A stretch of DNA of 64,000 nt from Cyclina sinensis (lineage: Eukaryota > Mollusca > Bivalvia > Venerida > Veneridae). The position numbers and the translations under genes are program-made. The notes under the pieces are model-generated. The model was not told the DNA's origin and ran no database searches. It worked only from the letters and a program-made list of their open reading frames with translations. Below are positions 38,101 to 50,700 of this stretch, one piece after another (position 1 is the first letter of the stretch; every line of letters begins with the position of its first letter). The stretch spans positions 30,854,304-30,918,303 of the forward strand of contig JAAONU010000004.1 in the NCBI GenBank assembly GCA_012932295.1, written 5' to 3'.

Positions 38101-38764
38101 GAAACATTTTAAACCACCTTTCAGTTGGATCTTTCGGATAGTGTGGTGAAGGGAAAACTAAACCTGTTAGTTTCAAACCATTTTTTAGTCTAAACACTTC
38201 AAAAACTATACAGTAAGTCTAGACTTTTTTGAGCAAACAGGGAGATAAACAGGTACTGTGTCTCCATGGAGTTATGTCTCATAGACACTCATACAATAAT
38301 AACCAACATTCCCACAAAAGCTGGAGGAAAGATTTGTAAAAATCTATTGAAGCTGCTGATACAATGTGACAGTATTATTTCTACAAACTCTTACCTAGTT
38401 CAATTGAGCAGGGGTTTCATTAAGTTTTTCAGTTGGAGGGAGTCCATGTGAAGTAGGTGGGTGATTGGCTGCCAGTTTGGTATAAATTAAGCCTGATTTT
38501 AAGAAAAGTAGCTGGGTGAAGATCTCAAAATAGCAGGGGAAAATACCCGCCTTCTGCCTCTTAATGAAAGCCCTGACAGAGTTGAACTTTACAATCATGC
38601 ACTCAAGGCAGACTCATTTATAATTTACAGGAGTATTAAAACCAAATTTATGACTATAAGCCCTTATTATAGTGCACAAATGAGTAGGAAAATCATGGGT
38701 CTTAGCTGGTTCATAAAGCAGATATATACTGGGGGTAAGATATAAGACCAGACCAACTACAATA

Positions 38765-38799
<35 letters not shown>

Positions 38800-41700
38800 G
38801 GGGGGGGGGGGGTTAATATAAACACTTAAAGCCCTATTTTACAAGACACACAGAAGAACAAAGGTTCATAGCTGGAAACTTCATTCAGTAAAACTGCTCT
38901 TGCTGTTCGAACTGCACTTATTTTCTTCTATGAAGGTTTAAGCCTAGTAAACAGATATGGATGTACATATTTCTACTTAATTTATCCTTAACAGTAACCA
39001 TATATACTATTTATTCCACAAAAGACTATCTGTACTATAAAAAGCTTTCAAAAAATCCTGTGTCTTGGCAGTAGTTCCTTTAGATTTTCTTTAAACACAC
39101 TCTATGATAAAAATTTCTCAAACAAGACATGTTCACAGTAGCTTCCCAACTGATTAAATACTGTAGTAACAGTTGGACCTAGAAACAGGAATCTACTTGA
39201 ATAAACAACATGATGCAATCGATTTCTGGCTTTCGATAAGCTCTGCCCTAATAGAGAAGTGACAGCAGTGAGCTGAAAAGGTCAACCAATCACGACTCTA
39301 GTTAAAATTTACTATGGATATTGATTATATTTTGTAAATCTGTGTCGGTATCATGTGACTTTAAAATAATTCAAGCAAGTAAATGTCTTAACAAATTCAT
39401 TGAATGCTTAATTCCAAAAGCAAAAGGTTCCACATCAAAGCTTTGCCTATGTCATTGTAAAATTTTAGACAAGGCCACAAAAAGAGCAAAAATTCATTAT
39501 GGCATTTTTGTTTTAATTATTGGATTTATCTATAAGGAAAAGTAAAGTAGATTTAAGACAAGCTTAACAAAATGAAGGCAACAAATTCTAGCATATATCT
39601 ATTTCATTAAACATGAAGCAGCGAGTGAAAATCTCGGATAAATTCCATATGTCATATATTTCCACGACCCCGTCGTATTAATTATTTATAAAAAAACAGT
39701 GTCTTGGACACTTCTTGCAAGGCAAACTTACAACATTCAATTGACTGATTAAGATAAGTGGTCATGATTTTATTATAGTACCAGTTTTTTCTTTTTCAAG
39801 GAAAAATGTTCCTTTTCTCTAAGACTTGAATATTTCTGTCATATTTACTTTTGAAAGCAACAATTAGAATGAATCAACATACTTTACATCTTAAAAATTT
39901 TGCAACTTGTTCAAATAAAATTCTGGTGAAACTGGAAACACATCCCCTAGGTAACCAGACATTCCACCAAAAAGTCACTGAATTTCAATGCGAGAAGTTC
40001 ATTAGTTTAAAACAGTAAGTTGAATAACAACCAATCCACATATTTGCTGTCTTAGTCTTTTAAAGTAAACTCAATTTCTGTGGAGAAGTTTGGGGTATTT
40101 TTCAAATATCTATGAAAAAATCTTTCATTTTAAAAGTGTTTCTAATTCTTTTCTAAATTTACTTTGTAAAATAACTAGAGCTATCACAAAATGTGATTAA
40201 TACCCCCAAAACACCGCTACAGAACAGAGGAAGTTATCAATTTAGTAACAGAATACTTCGTAAAAAAATTGAAAAAGAGTTATGGTTGTGGGCAATTAAA
40301 GATAGTTGTGGTTCGTGTACATTGCATTTACCCTCACTGCGCTTGACCATTGTATGAAGTTGCACTGAATTTCAAAAAAATAGTTTTCAAGTTATTCTCC
40401 AGACAAAGAAAACTAACAAAGGACAATAACTGTGCAAACAGTGAAGACAGAGTTATAGCTCTTGTACATTGCACATCCACTCAATGTGCTTGACCATTGT
40501 ATGAAGTTGCATTGAATTCCAACCACGAGTTTCCAAATTATATTCTGGAAAAGGAAATCCAAGGAAGGGCAATAACTCTGCAAATAGTGAAGATGGAGTT
40601 ATAGCTCTTATACAATGCACTTTCTCTCATTGTGCTTGATCATTGTATGAAGTTGCACTGAATTCCAACCAGTAGTTTTCAAGCTATGCTCCAAATAAAG
40701 AAAACAAAGGGTAATAACTCTGCAAATAGAGAAGATGGAGTTATGATTCTTGGACACTGCACTTCCTCTCATTGTGCTTGAACATTGTATGAAGTTGCAT
40801 TGAATTCCAACCAGTAGTTTTTAAGTTATCCTCCATACAAAGGAAAACCAACAAAGATCAATAACTCTGCAAATAGTGAACATGCAGGTATGACTCTTGG
40901 ACGCTGCGCTTCCTCTCATTGTGCTTGACCATTGTATGTAGTTGCAATGAATTCCAAACAGTAGTTTTCAAGTTATGCTCCAAACAAGGAAAACCAATTA
41001 GGGCAATAACTCTGAAAATAGTGAAGATGGAGTTATGTTTCTTGGACACTGCATATCCACTCATTGTGCTTGACAATTGTATGTAGTTGCATTGAATTCC
41101 AACCAGTAGTTTTCAAGTTATGCTCCGGACAAAAAAAAACCAATAAAGGGCAATAACTCTAAAATAGTGAAGATGGAGTTATGATTCTTGGACACTGCAC
41201 TTCCTCTCATTGTGATTGACCATTGTGTGAAGTTGCACTGAATTCCAACCAGTAGTTTTCAAGTTTTGCTCCATACAAAGGAAAACCATTTAAGGGCAAT
41301 AACTCTGCAAATAGTGAACATGGAGTTATGATTCTTGGACACTGCACTTCCTCTTATTGTGCTTGACCACTGTATGAAGTTGCACTGAATTCCAACTAGT
41401 AGTTTTCAAGTTATGCTCCGGACAAGGAAAACCAATAAAGGGCAATTACTCTGAAAATAGTGAAGATGGAGTTATGATTCTTGGAAACTGTTCTTCTTCT
41501 TATTGTGCTTGACAATTGTATGAAGTTGCACTGAATTCCAACCAGTAGTTTTCAAGTTATGCTCCGGACAAAAAAAACAAAACAATAAAGGGCAATAACT
41601 CTGCAAATAGAAAAGATGGAGTTATGATTCTTGGACACTGGACTTTCTCTCATTGTGCTTGAACATTGTATGAAGTTGCATTGAATTCCAACCAGTAGTT

Positions 41701-44700
41701 TTCAAGTTATCCTCCATACAAAGGAAAACCAACAAAGGGCAATAACTCTGAAAATAGTGAAGATGGAGTAATGATTCTTGGACACTGTACTTCCTTTCAT
41801 TGTGATTGACCATTGTGTGAAGTTGCAATGAATTCCAACCAATAGTTTTCAAGTTTTGCTCCATACAAAGGAAAACCATTTAAGGGCAATAACTCTGCAA
41901 AAAGTAAACATGGAGTTATGAGTCTTGGAAACTGCACTTCCTCTCATTGTGCTTGACCACTGTATGAAGTTGCATTGAATTCAAACCAGTAGTTTTAAAG
42001 TTATGCTCCGAACAAGGAAAACCAATAAAGGGCAATAACTCTGAAAATAGTGAAGACGGAGTTATGATTCTTGGAAACTGCACTTCCTCTCATTGTGCTT
42101 GACAATTGTATGTAGTTGCATTGAATTCCAACCAGTAGTTTTTAGGCTATGCTCCGGTCAAGGTAAACCAATAAAGGGCAATAAAATTACTCTGAAAATA
42201 GTGAAGATGGAGTTTTGATTCTTGAACACTATATTTCCTCTCATTGTGCTTGCCCATTGTATGAAGTTGCATTGAATTCCAACCAGTAGTTTTCAAGTTC
42301 TGCTCCGGACAAAAAAAAACAAAACAATAAAGGGCAATTACTCTGAAATAGTGAACATGCAGTTATGATTCTTGGACAATGCACTTCCTCTCATTGTGCT
42401 TGACCATTGTATGTAGTTGCATTGAATTCCAACCAGTAGTTTTTAAGTTATGCTCCAGACAAGGAAAACCAATAAAGGGCAATTTCTCTGAAAACAGTGA
42501 AGACGGAGTTATGATTCTTGGACACTGCACTTCCTCTCATTGTGTTTGACCATTGTATGTAGTTGCATTGAATTCCAACCAGTAGTTTTCAAGTTATGCT
42601 CCGGACAAGGTAAACCCTGACCGACCAACCACCGGGTGACTCCTATATACCCCACCAAACTTCGTTTTGGGGGTATAAAAAGCCCAAATAACTAATAATG
42701 CTTATTGAAAACATTATACTTGTCACCCTGACTTCTGACTTTGTTTTTGGAAGAACTCTTTTTGCCATAGTCAGTTGTCCTGGACAACTCAATTTCAAAG
42801 AAATTTATAGAGCCCTGATGGAACCTGTGAGTCAATCTGTGCTGAGTCATCATCCAACTGAACAAGAGCAGGAAACCAGATGTGAACATGAACAGGGAAC
42901 CAGTAGCAAATATTTACCTGTCTCCATGGATACTGTAGATGGCAAGCAACCCTTGTAAATGGACAACAAACTCCTCAAAGTTTCCTTTGCTGCAATAAAC
43001 ATAAAGTATGCCTTATATCAGCAGACCTACCTTTATGTTCGCGTTTCAGTTATGCTAAATGAATCTATATTAACAAATACATCTGCAGTATTTCTTGGAT
43101 TTTTCTCTTACACATGTAAAACTGTATGTGAACATTGCCTTGTTCATGAACAGACCATGCCTTTTAATATTACTTTAATAGTGAACTAAATTTCTTACTG
43201 TTCTCTTTTTCCAATAATTAAAATCACATTATTATGGCCAGTGACAATTTTACCAGCACATGACAAGTGTTATATCTTACTTAGAGATTACAAATGATAA
43301 CAGATGCTATTATTCTAATGGTTACAGCTTGAGCAAACAGCTTGAAATCTAACAGTTCAATTTTGAAAGAAACCAGATTTTTGACAAATACAGTCTATCT
43401 TTATATAAACTGTTGTACAACACTTACCTTAGCACCTCAACCAATTCTTCACAACTCTGTAAAAACAAAAATAGTTTTAATTTCCTTTTGCTTGTTATTA
43501 ATCCAATAACTTATTTCAATAAACTAACATAATAAAATAACATAAAATAATATTTTCTCTCTCTTGTTTTACAAATTCAGTTACTTTGAAACAAGTTACA
43601 CATACAATTAATACTATTCAACATTTTGGGGAATTATACAAGAAAAAGATGTCCCCATTTGCACTTGTAACTACTTGAAAAACAAGATACAGATTTTCAC
43701 TTTGAACAACTAGTGAATCAAACCTATGACCCATGTGTTATCAGCCAAGTACATTACCACCAGGACATGAATCAGCTCCTATTTAAAACTTCTCAGTTTT
43801 AAGTAGCTGCCTATGCACCAGTGTATATATGAACTATGATGCTTGTCACTCTTTTGAGAAAATTATATTTTAAGTGCACTGACACTTGAAATGAGTTTGT
43901 TCTCAAAGGACTGCAGTTAATTGTGAAATTTTATTTTACAAGAAATATATACATATATGTTATGTGATCTTGTTTAGCAAACTCTTTGGATTAAGCTGTT
44001 TAAGAAAACGGGGTGGGTGTTGGGGTAGGTGGAAGAAGTGATTCACAAATAAGGCCCACTGACACCAACTCAAATTGTTCAATCCTTTAAATGAGGATGC
44101 ACTTTCCTTTCCAAGAATTTAAAGTATAAAGTTTTAACAGTTTGTACTTATTAAAACCACACATGATATTACTCATATAATAAAATATCTCCCACAAGTG
44201 ATAAATTTAAAACAAATAGTTTTCAATGTAATTGTACAAAAAAATCTTCAAGGTCACATTACATTTCCCTCCAACCCCTTACCCCATCCCTTAAATCTGA
44301 CACGGTTTACAAAATCAGTATACAGATATTTACACAGGGAAACAGACACTTGATATTTGATCTAACTCCCCCTCCCTTAAACACAATCTAAAACAGATCA
44401 AACATTTTTTTTCAATAACCAGTCGACTGGAAGCTTTCAATTTTCACAGTTTGACATCCATTTACATCAGTTCCACTGTCATCTTAATAACTGTTAGGAC
44501 TTGTTGTACTTGTTTCCAACAATATTCCCTCTATGTGACAAGAGTCAGTTCATTTCATGAGCAGTTCAGACTGTAAACAAATAAATGCCAGGCCTTTGAA
44601 ACGGATGATAGAACTTAAGGCGTAAGACTTAAACTTGCACGGCTATCTCAAACTGATTTTTCTGAGTGTGCACACATTATTAATATGGCATGTTAATGTC

Positions 44701-47700
44701 TATGTCAAATTTTTCATTAGTTCAGGCGAGCAATTTCAATAATCTCTATCCCTAAGAAGGACCAGTATGACCATCATACTTTTAAAGACACAACCAACTT
44801 TCTCCCATTCAGTCATACAGATTGGCTAGGAGCTAGAACCCTTATTTTGCCAGTCAAAAGATACCAGTAATCTAATTAATGACCATCAATAACTATGACC
44901 AGTAGACCATGAAGGCACTAAATCTTCTTGCCATCTATTAATAGCTGTAACAGTATGATAATGGTAGTACTATCTTATATAATCTCTGTCGAATGTTACC
45001 TCAGATTTTATGTTTCTATACAATCCGGACAAGTTCAGGTTTATAAACAATAATGTACATTTGTACATGTAAGCCATTACCAAGACCTCAGATTGATTTC
45101 TTTTCTTCACAAGACAGCTGTTTCACAGGCTTGTTAAATTTTCAAAAAATATCATAGTCTTCCTACAAAAGAGGACACAGTGTGTTAACAATACTTCCCC
45201 GACATTATCTGTATAGTATACAATCATTATATCATGATCAGGTGAATATCCCAGTTTATGGACCTAGCAAATGTGACATTTACCAAGGCTGAGGAAAAAT
45301 GGAAACTTAATGATTTCTCACCAGTGCCCAGACTCCCTCCCAAAAAATGCACAGGGACAAAAGATATACTTTAGTACAGTTTACTTACAACAGGAGGTTC
45401 TTGATGGCCAACCTTGACATCTTTGATACCACTTTGGCCCTCAAGCAAAACGACGACCTTGAACATCTCAGAACTCAAAATGATCTGGTTATCTGAGTGA
45501 GATGGTGGTGTAAATATCATACCAAGCTGTCGTGAGATCAGATCAAGACGTTCTATAAGCGACTGTTGGTTTGTAACTGAAATAGTAATATGAAAAGAGT
45601 TTTATTAACAGTATAATACTCTTCTCCAACTTCAAAACAATTAAAATGTTCTACAACAATTGAAAGCCCCTATATCTCTCAGAAACAATCATTTTGAGTA
45701 CATAAAAAGTGTAGTCGTATTGTGTCCTGACTTGATCTAAGAAATTTAAATTACTTGTACAACTTAAATCCTTTTCTCTTTCACCACTGATCAGTTTTCA
45801 AACTTCTGTAATTTTATTTTTGTTTATTTCTGACATTTCCAACGCGTAATGATTGCTGCCATATAAAGAATCTTAATTTCTGCATAGAAAAGTGTGTAGG
45901 CAATATACGATGACGCATTTACAGATGTCAGAAAACTTACTCGTCATTCTGAAGTTATATCTGATGACATCATTATTTTATACACAGCACCGATGTCTAG
46001 CAGATCATCGTCAGAAATGCTCATGGATTAAAAATGTAAACAAATTTAGTATTTGAACATCCATTTGAAATACTAAATCTGTTTTTAGATCACATATTTT
46101 AAATCAACAGTAAGTTAAGTGAGGACTAGACATAAGGTATCTGAGTATTATGTATTTTTGTTTTACAGTTTGACAAAACTGTGAGGCAAGTTTTGAACTT
46201 GAGAATATTACTTCACAAACCACTGTAACCTTCAATCGAACACTGAAGACCAATTTAATTAGTTAATACTGCTTCCTTATTTGATAATCAAAAGGTGTTA
46301 ACCTAAACAAAATTAATGGAAACAGTCAATTTCATTTAAATAGGCCTCAAAATAAAGTAATAAGGGCAAGTAGTCTATAGGCAAAGAGCAGGTACATGGA
46401 ATTTCTAATAATCAACCTGTTTGATCTCTCACAGATGCTATCATTAACTTAACTTTTCTTTAGAGAACAAAAAACCAACTTGTCTATCAAATTTCCTGAT
46501 CTTTAGCAGAACTGAACCCCTAGACCTTTGCCCTTAATAATATTACATAGGACATAGTACACATTAGACAGTCAAAATTACTATAACATACTTTTCATTG
46601 CTCTGTGTAGTTTATCGAGGCAGCTCTGTAAAGAGGACTTCTCAAGAGCGTCTGCTTGTAATCGCTTGTCCTGCAACATACAACAACACATGTCAGACAC
46701 TTCTATATTTACAATAAACTTCCAAATAAGTACAAAAGAGTCTGTTTCATTTCACAATGCCATTGAAAATACTCCTTATCAAACTTAAGCAGAATTCCTG
46801 TTCACCTGGACCATTCTGCCTGTTGGTAAGTGACATTTGTTAATATTTTGTTCTAAATTATTACACATTACATGAACTACTTGAAACTATGAAAAACAGA
46901 AAATCCCATACTACTTGTACATTTTAAAGCTAATCACAACGGATTGTTTTCTGTGATACATGTAGATTATGTATACTGTTATTTTCAATATGACTGTGGG
47001 TGTTTACTTATACTTATGTAACTCTACAACAAACAAATCTATTATCTTTCATAGAAATATGAAACAATAAACCATTGACTATTACCGCTTACTAATTCTC
47101 CAGATAATTACATTGTTTATAGCTGATTTGTTTTCAACTGTAAGATCTTTGCACTGTCTCTACATGCAGTTTACCAGTATTCAGGGATCACTTTTCTAGG
47201 CGACTATGGCAAAATAGTCGCCTTATCTCTCTCCATTCTCTCCATTGCTTAGAAAAGTGAAAACAAAGTCGCCCCATTTGGTTATACACTGTAATTTTTT
47301 TTGAAGTGTCAAAATCGTCCACGCTCCACCTATTTCTAAACAGTCTGTTAAACCTATTTTCTCTGGTCAGTTTAATTGGTTAACCAATGAAATGTGGTGA
47401 GAAAATTTTGCAAGTGATGGAGGTTAATGGAAGACATGATGGGATATTGTCAAATCCCAACTAATTATCAATAAAAAACAATTTAACACATTAGCCTCGA
47501 TTCATTTCAGTTAGGACCAATTACGGGCATACTTATTGGATACATTAGTTGGGAAGTCTTGTGATCGAGTTCACACATTTTCACTTTACAAAAGCGTGTC
47601 GCCGACAATGCTGATCACATTTTGATGATTACAATTCTTCGATAACTGGCGAATAAAAAGGATAGATAATGAGTTTCTATTAACAATGTTAGTGGTGATA

Positions 47701-50700
47701 TATCCCATGATCATTTAAAAAATGAACTTTACTGATGATGGTTACATATGAAAAAGAGAATAAAAATCACTGCGATCTCTTGCTAGTTGGTTAATGGGAG
47801 AGGGCAAGATGGCTGGTTATAAACGTAAAGCAAATGGTAATCCAAGAAAAAATTTTCTAAGGAAATGTCACAAGATAGTTTTAATTGGTAAGACGATTCT
47901 TGGAAATGGCATTGCACTCAGTGCAGAAGTGCTCAATTTAAAAATGGAACATTAACACTCCATTCACAGAAGTTGTACCCACTTCTCCATGTTTCTAAAA
48001 ACTTCTCCCTATTTTCTCTGGAGGGAGAAGTCACTTCTCCCTAAAAATCTGGGCTGGCGTGATCCCTGGTATTTGATCTGACTTTTTTTGTACAAAAAAT
48101 GCCTACTTTGCAAATTTTTATCAATTCTAGGCATTCATGTCTAGCTAGTTCTTCACAATCATGAATTCTTACAAGTTTCTTTGAGTTAATCTCTCAATTT
48201 TGTAGGCCCTACTGCAGAACAACCAAATTCTTAAGATTTTTTTTTTTACTTCTAAGCATGACTGCAATTTACATTTTTTCCTTTTGCATCTTGTCAATAA
48301 AGTTTGTTCTCCCTTACCAAACTGCTTACAAAGTTCCTTCACATTTTCCACCCTAACTTTTATGAGGATACAAGTTGAAAACTACAAGAACAAACTTGCA
48401 ACAATTTTTCTTTTTTTTCATTTTTCTTTGGTTAGTTAATGTTCTATGCATTTATGACTTCTTTTACCTACCAACTTGTGAATACTGTCATTTGCCAAGC
48501 GATTTTTCTTTAAATATACAAGACAATTGCTGTATTGGCAACTGGAGTCACTGAAGAATAACTTTTTGCTTATTTTATACATATAAAACTATTGTATTTA
48601 TAGACAAATGCAGTGTATTTAAAGAATGCTGTCAAGCAAGTCCCTTTAAAGAGACCAGACAAATGCCTACTTCATTTGCAATATCTGCATGATGTATTTT
48701 AATTACCTGACAACTAATTAATATGTAATAAAATGTGATGGCTTTATAACAAGTAATGAACACAGCTGATCAACTTTTCAAACATGACTGGTATCTGATT
48801 TAAAACTAAGAATGAAATGTTTGCCAACACTTTGAGATTATTAGTTATTAAGTGATCAAGTTGTTTGCAAATGTTTCGGGACTTTCATTTTGTTTGAAGC
48901 AGACATGAAAAAAAACTTAAACTGCCAGAGTCTAGTATAGTACAGTCTAGAGAAGTATTGACTCACCCCAACACTGTACTGGGCCCCTGTAACAGGGTAA
49001 CAATGGTTCCTTACACATCTTACTTACCATTCAAACCAGGCCAATCTACTTTTATTGATGTACAAAATGTTTCTTACCCAGCTCTTTCACGTTCTCTGGT
49101 TTTGGGGCAGCGGGGATTGTGGTTTGGAAGAACAGAAATGAAAACAACTGTATTCAATAAATGCCAAGTTGCATAATTTTGTAGTCCTCAGTAGTTCAAA
49201 AACTGATCTGCAAAGGGCAAAGCTACTTACATTTGCTATAGCCATACGGATAGCTTTGACGCTGTCTGTCCATGACTTGTGTTGATTACAGCGACTCCTT
49301 AGACGCTCCATTAGGCCAGAACGTGGTGCACGCTTCTCCAGAACTTTGTCTGAAATAATGAATAAATATTTGTTTTTATTCATACATAGAACTCTTCTCA
49401 GTGTCTATTCTAGAAATTCAGAAATAGGGGTGAATTTCCCCCCTCACTTCAAAAAATAGGGGGGATTTTCAAAAACATGGGGGGACCAAACACCATTGTT
49501 TAAGCATTTCACATGTTGAATGTAAACACTAGTATTTTCGTTCGGTTAAACACCTTGTGTCTATTTTATTGGGTGTTGGTCGTTTCGTCAAACCGTCGTT
49601 TCGTCAAACTTATTTTTCTGTACAAAACAGGTAGTTTGTTCGTCAAACTTAATTTTTAGAGTAGATAACTACCGATTTTACCGAAGTGTCAAACAGATGC
49701 AATCACATGCAAACAGACTATTAACGTTAAAGCTGTTCACATTAAACGTCGCGCAAAGGTACCGCTGATTAATTGTTTGTCTTACCGGTAATTATACAAA
49801 TTAGATTATTATCCCGCTATTTAGGTTGCCGATTGCACATTCATTTTAATGAATCACAAACACACTTCAGCAATCAGTTATAATTTGATTTCAATAGGTG
49901 TGAATTACTATATATTATTAATCTGACGAAACGACTTTTTGCTTGCTATATAAAATAAGTTTGACGAAACGACGGTTTGACGAAACGACCATAATTCATT
50001 TTATTTAGCTTCGGATTACCCCCCTTTGTTTTCCGGTGTTCATGTAAATTAATCCCCGACTAGGAATTCCGGCAGTTTTTGTGCAAGTTTACCGATTTGG
50101 ATGCGCGATATTCGCGCACATGTTTCAAAAATGTGCGCGATCTTTGAAAAAATAGCGTGAATCCCGCAATCGCGCGTCCTAGAATAGACACTGTCTTCTT
50201 GAAATAAAAAAACAAACAAACAAACAAACTAAATGGCTTCCACTCTTGGTCCCTTATGTTATGATATTACCCTTACTAGTCTAAGTCTAGAACTGCCCTT
50301 TTTTCAAGTCCATGTATAACTTTATATAACTTTTAGATATAACTACATGCACATACAGGCCATTTATCATAATTTGCCCAGCTCCAATTGCAAAAAAATC
50401 ATTTTACACCAGAACTTAATATTTCAGAAATATCAAAATAGTACAATAGATTTAATAGAGTTTTAAATGTTTCCAGTCATGTTTTATGCTGGAACCAGTT
50501 GCCTCCCTTGGCTGACTTAGTACCTATAAATAGAATGACCAAAGCTGACCACAAGGCCAATGAACTTTGTCTCACCTACGTTCTGCAAGTTGTCATGGCT
50601 AAATGAATCCTTTAAAATTTACATTTCAAGACATAAAAGCTATGTGACCAAAAAAGGCTAAAATCAATACTTCCTGGAAAAGACAAAAACTTACATTATT

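Noticed and set aside
40858..41879. Minus-strand frames with repeated protein sequence
   Set aside because: They are translations of the 146-bp tandem unit of element D; the repeat explains the apparent protein.
43690..43780. tRNA-like sequence on the minus strand (TGGTGGTAATG and GGTTTGATTCA)
   Set aside because: The boxes are imperfect, arms do not pair and no T-run follows; at most an old SINE fragment.
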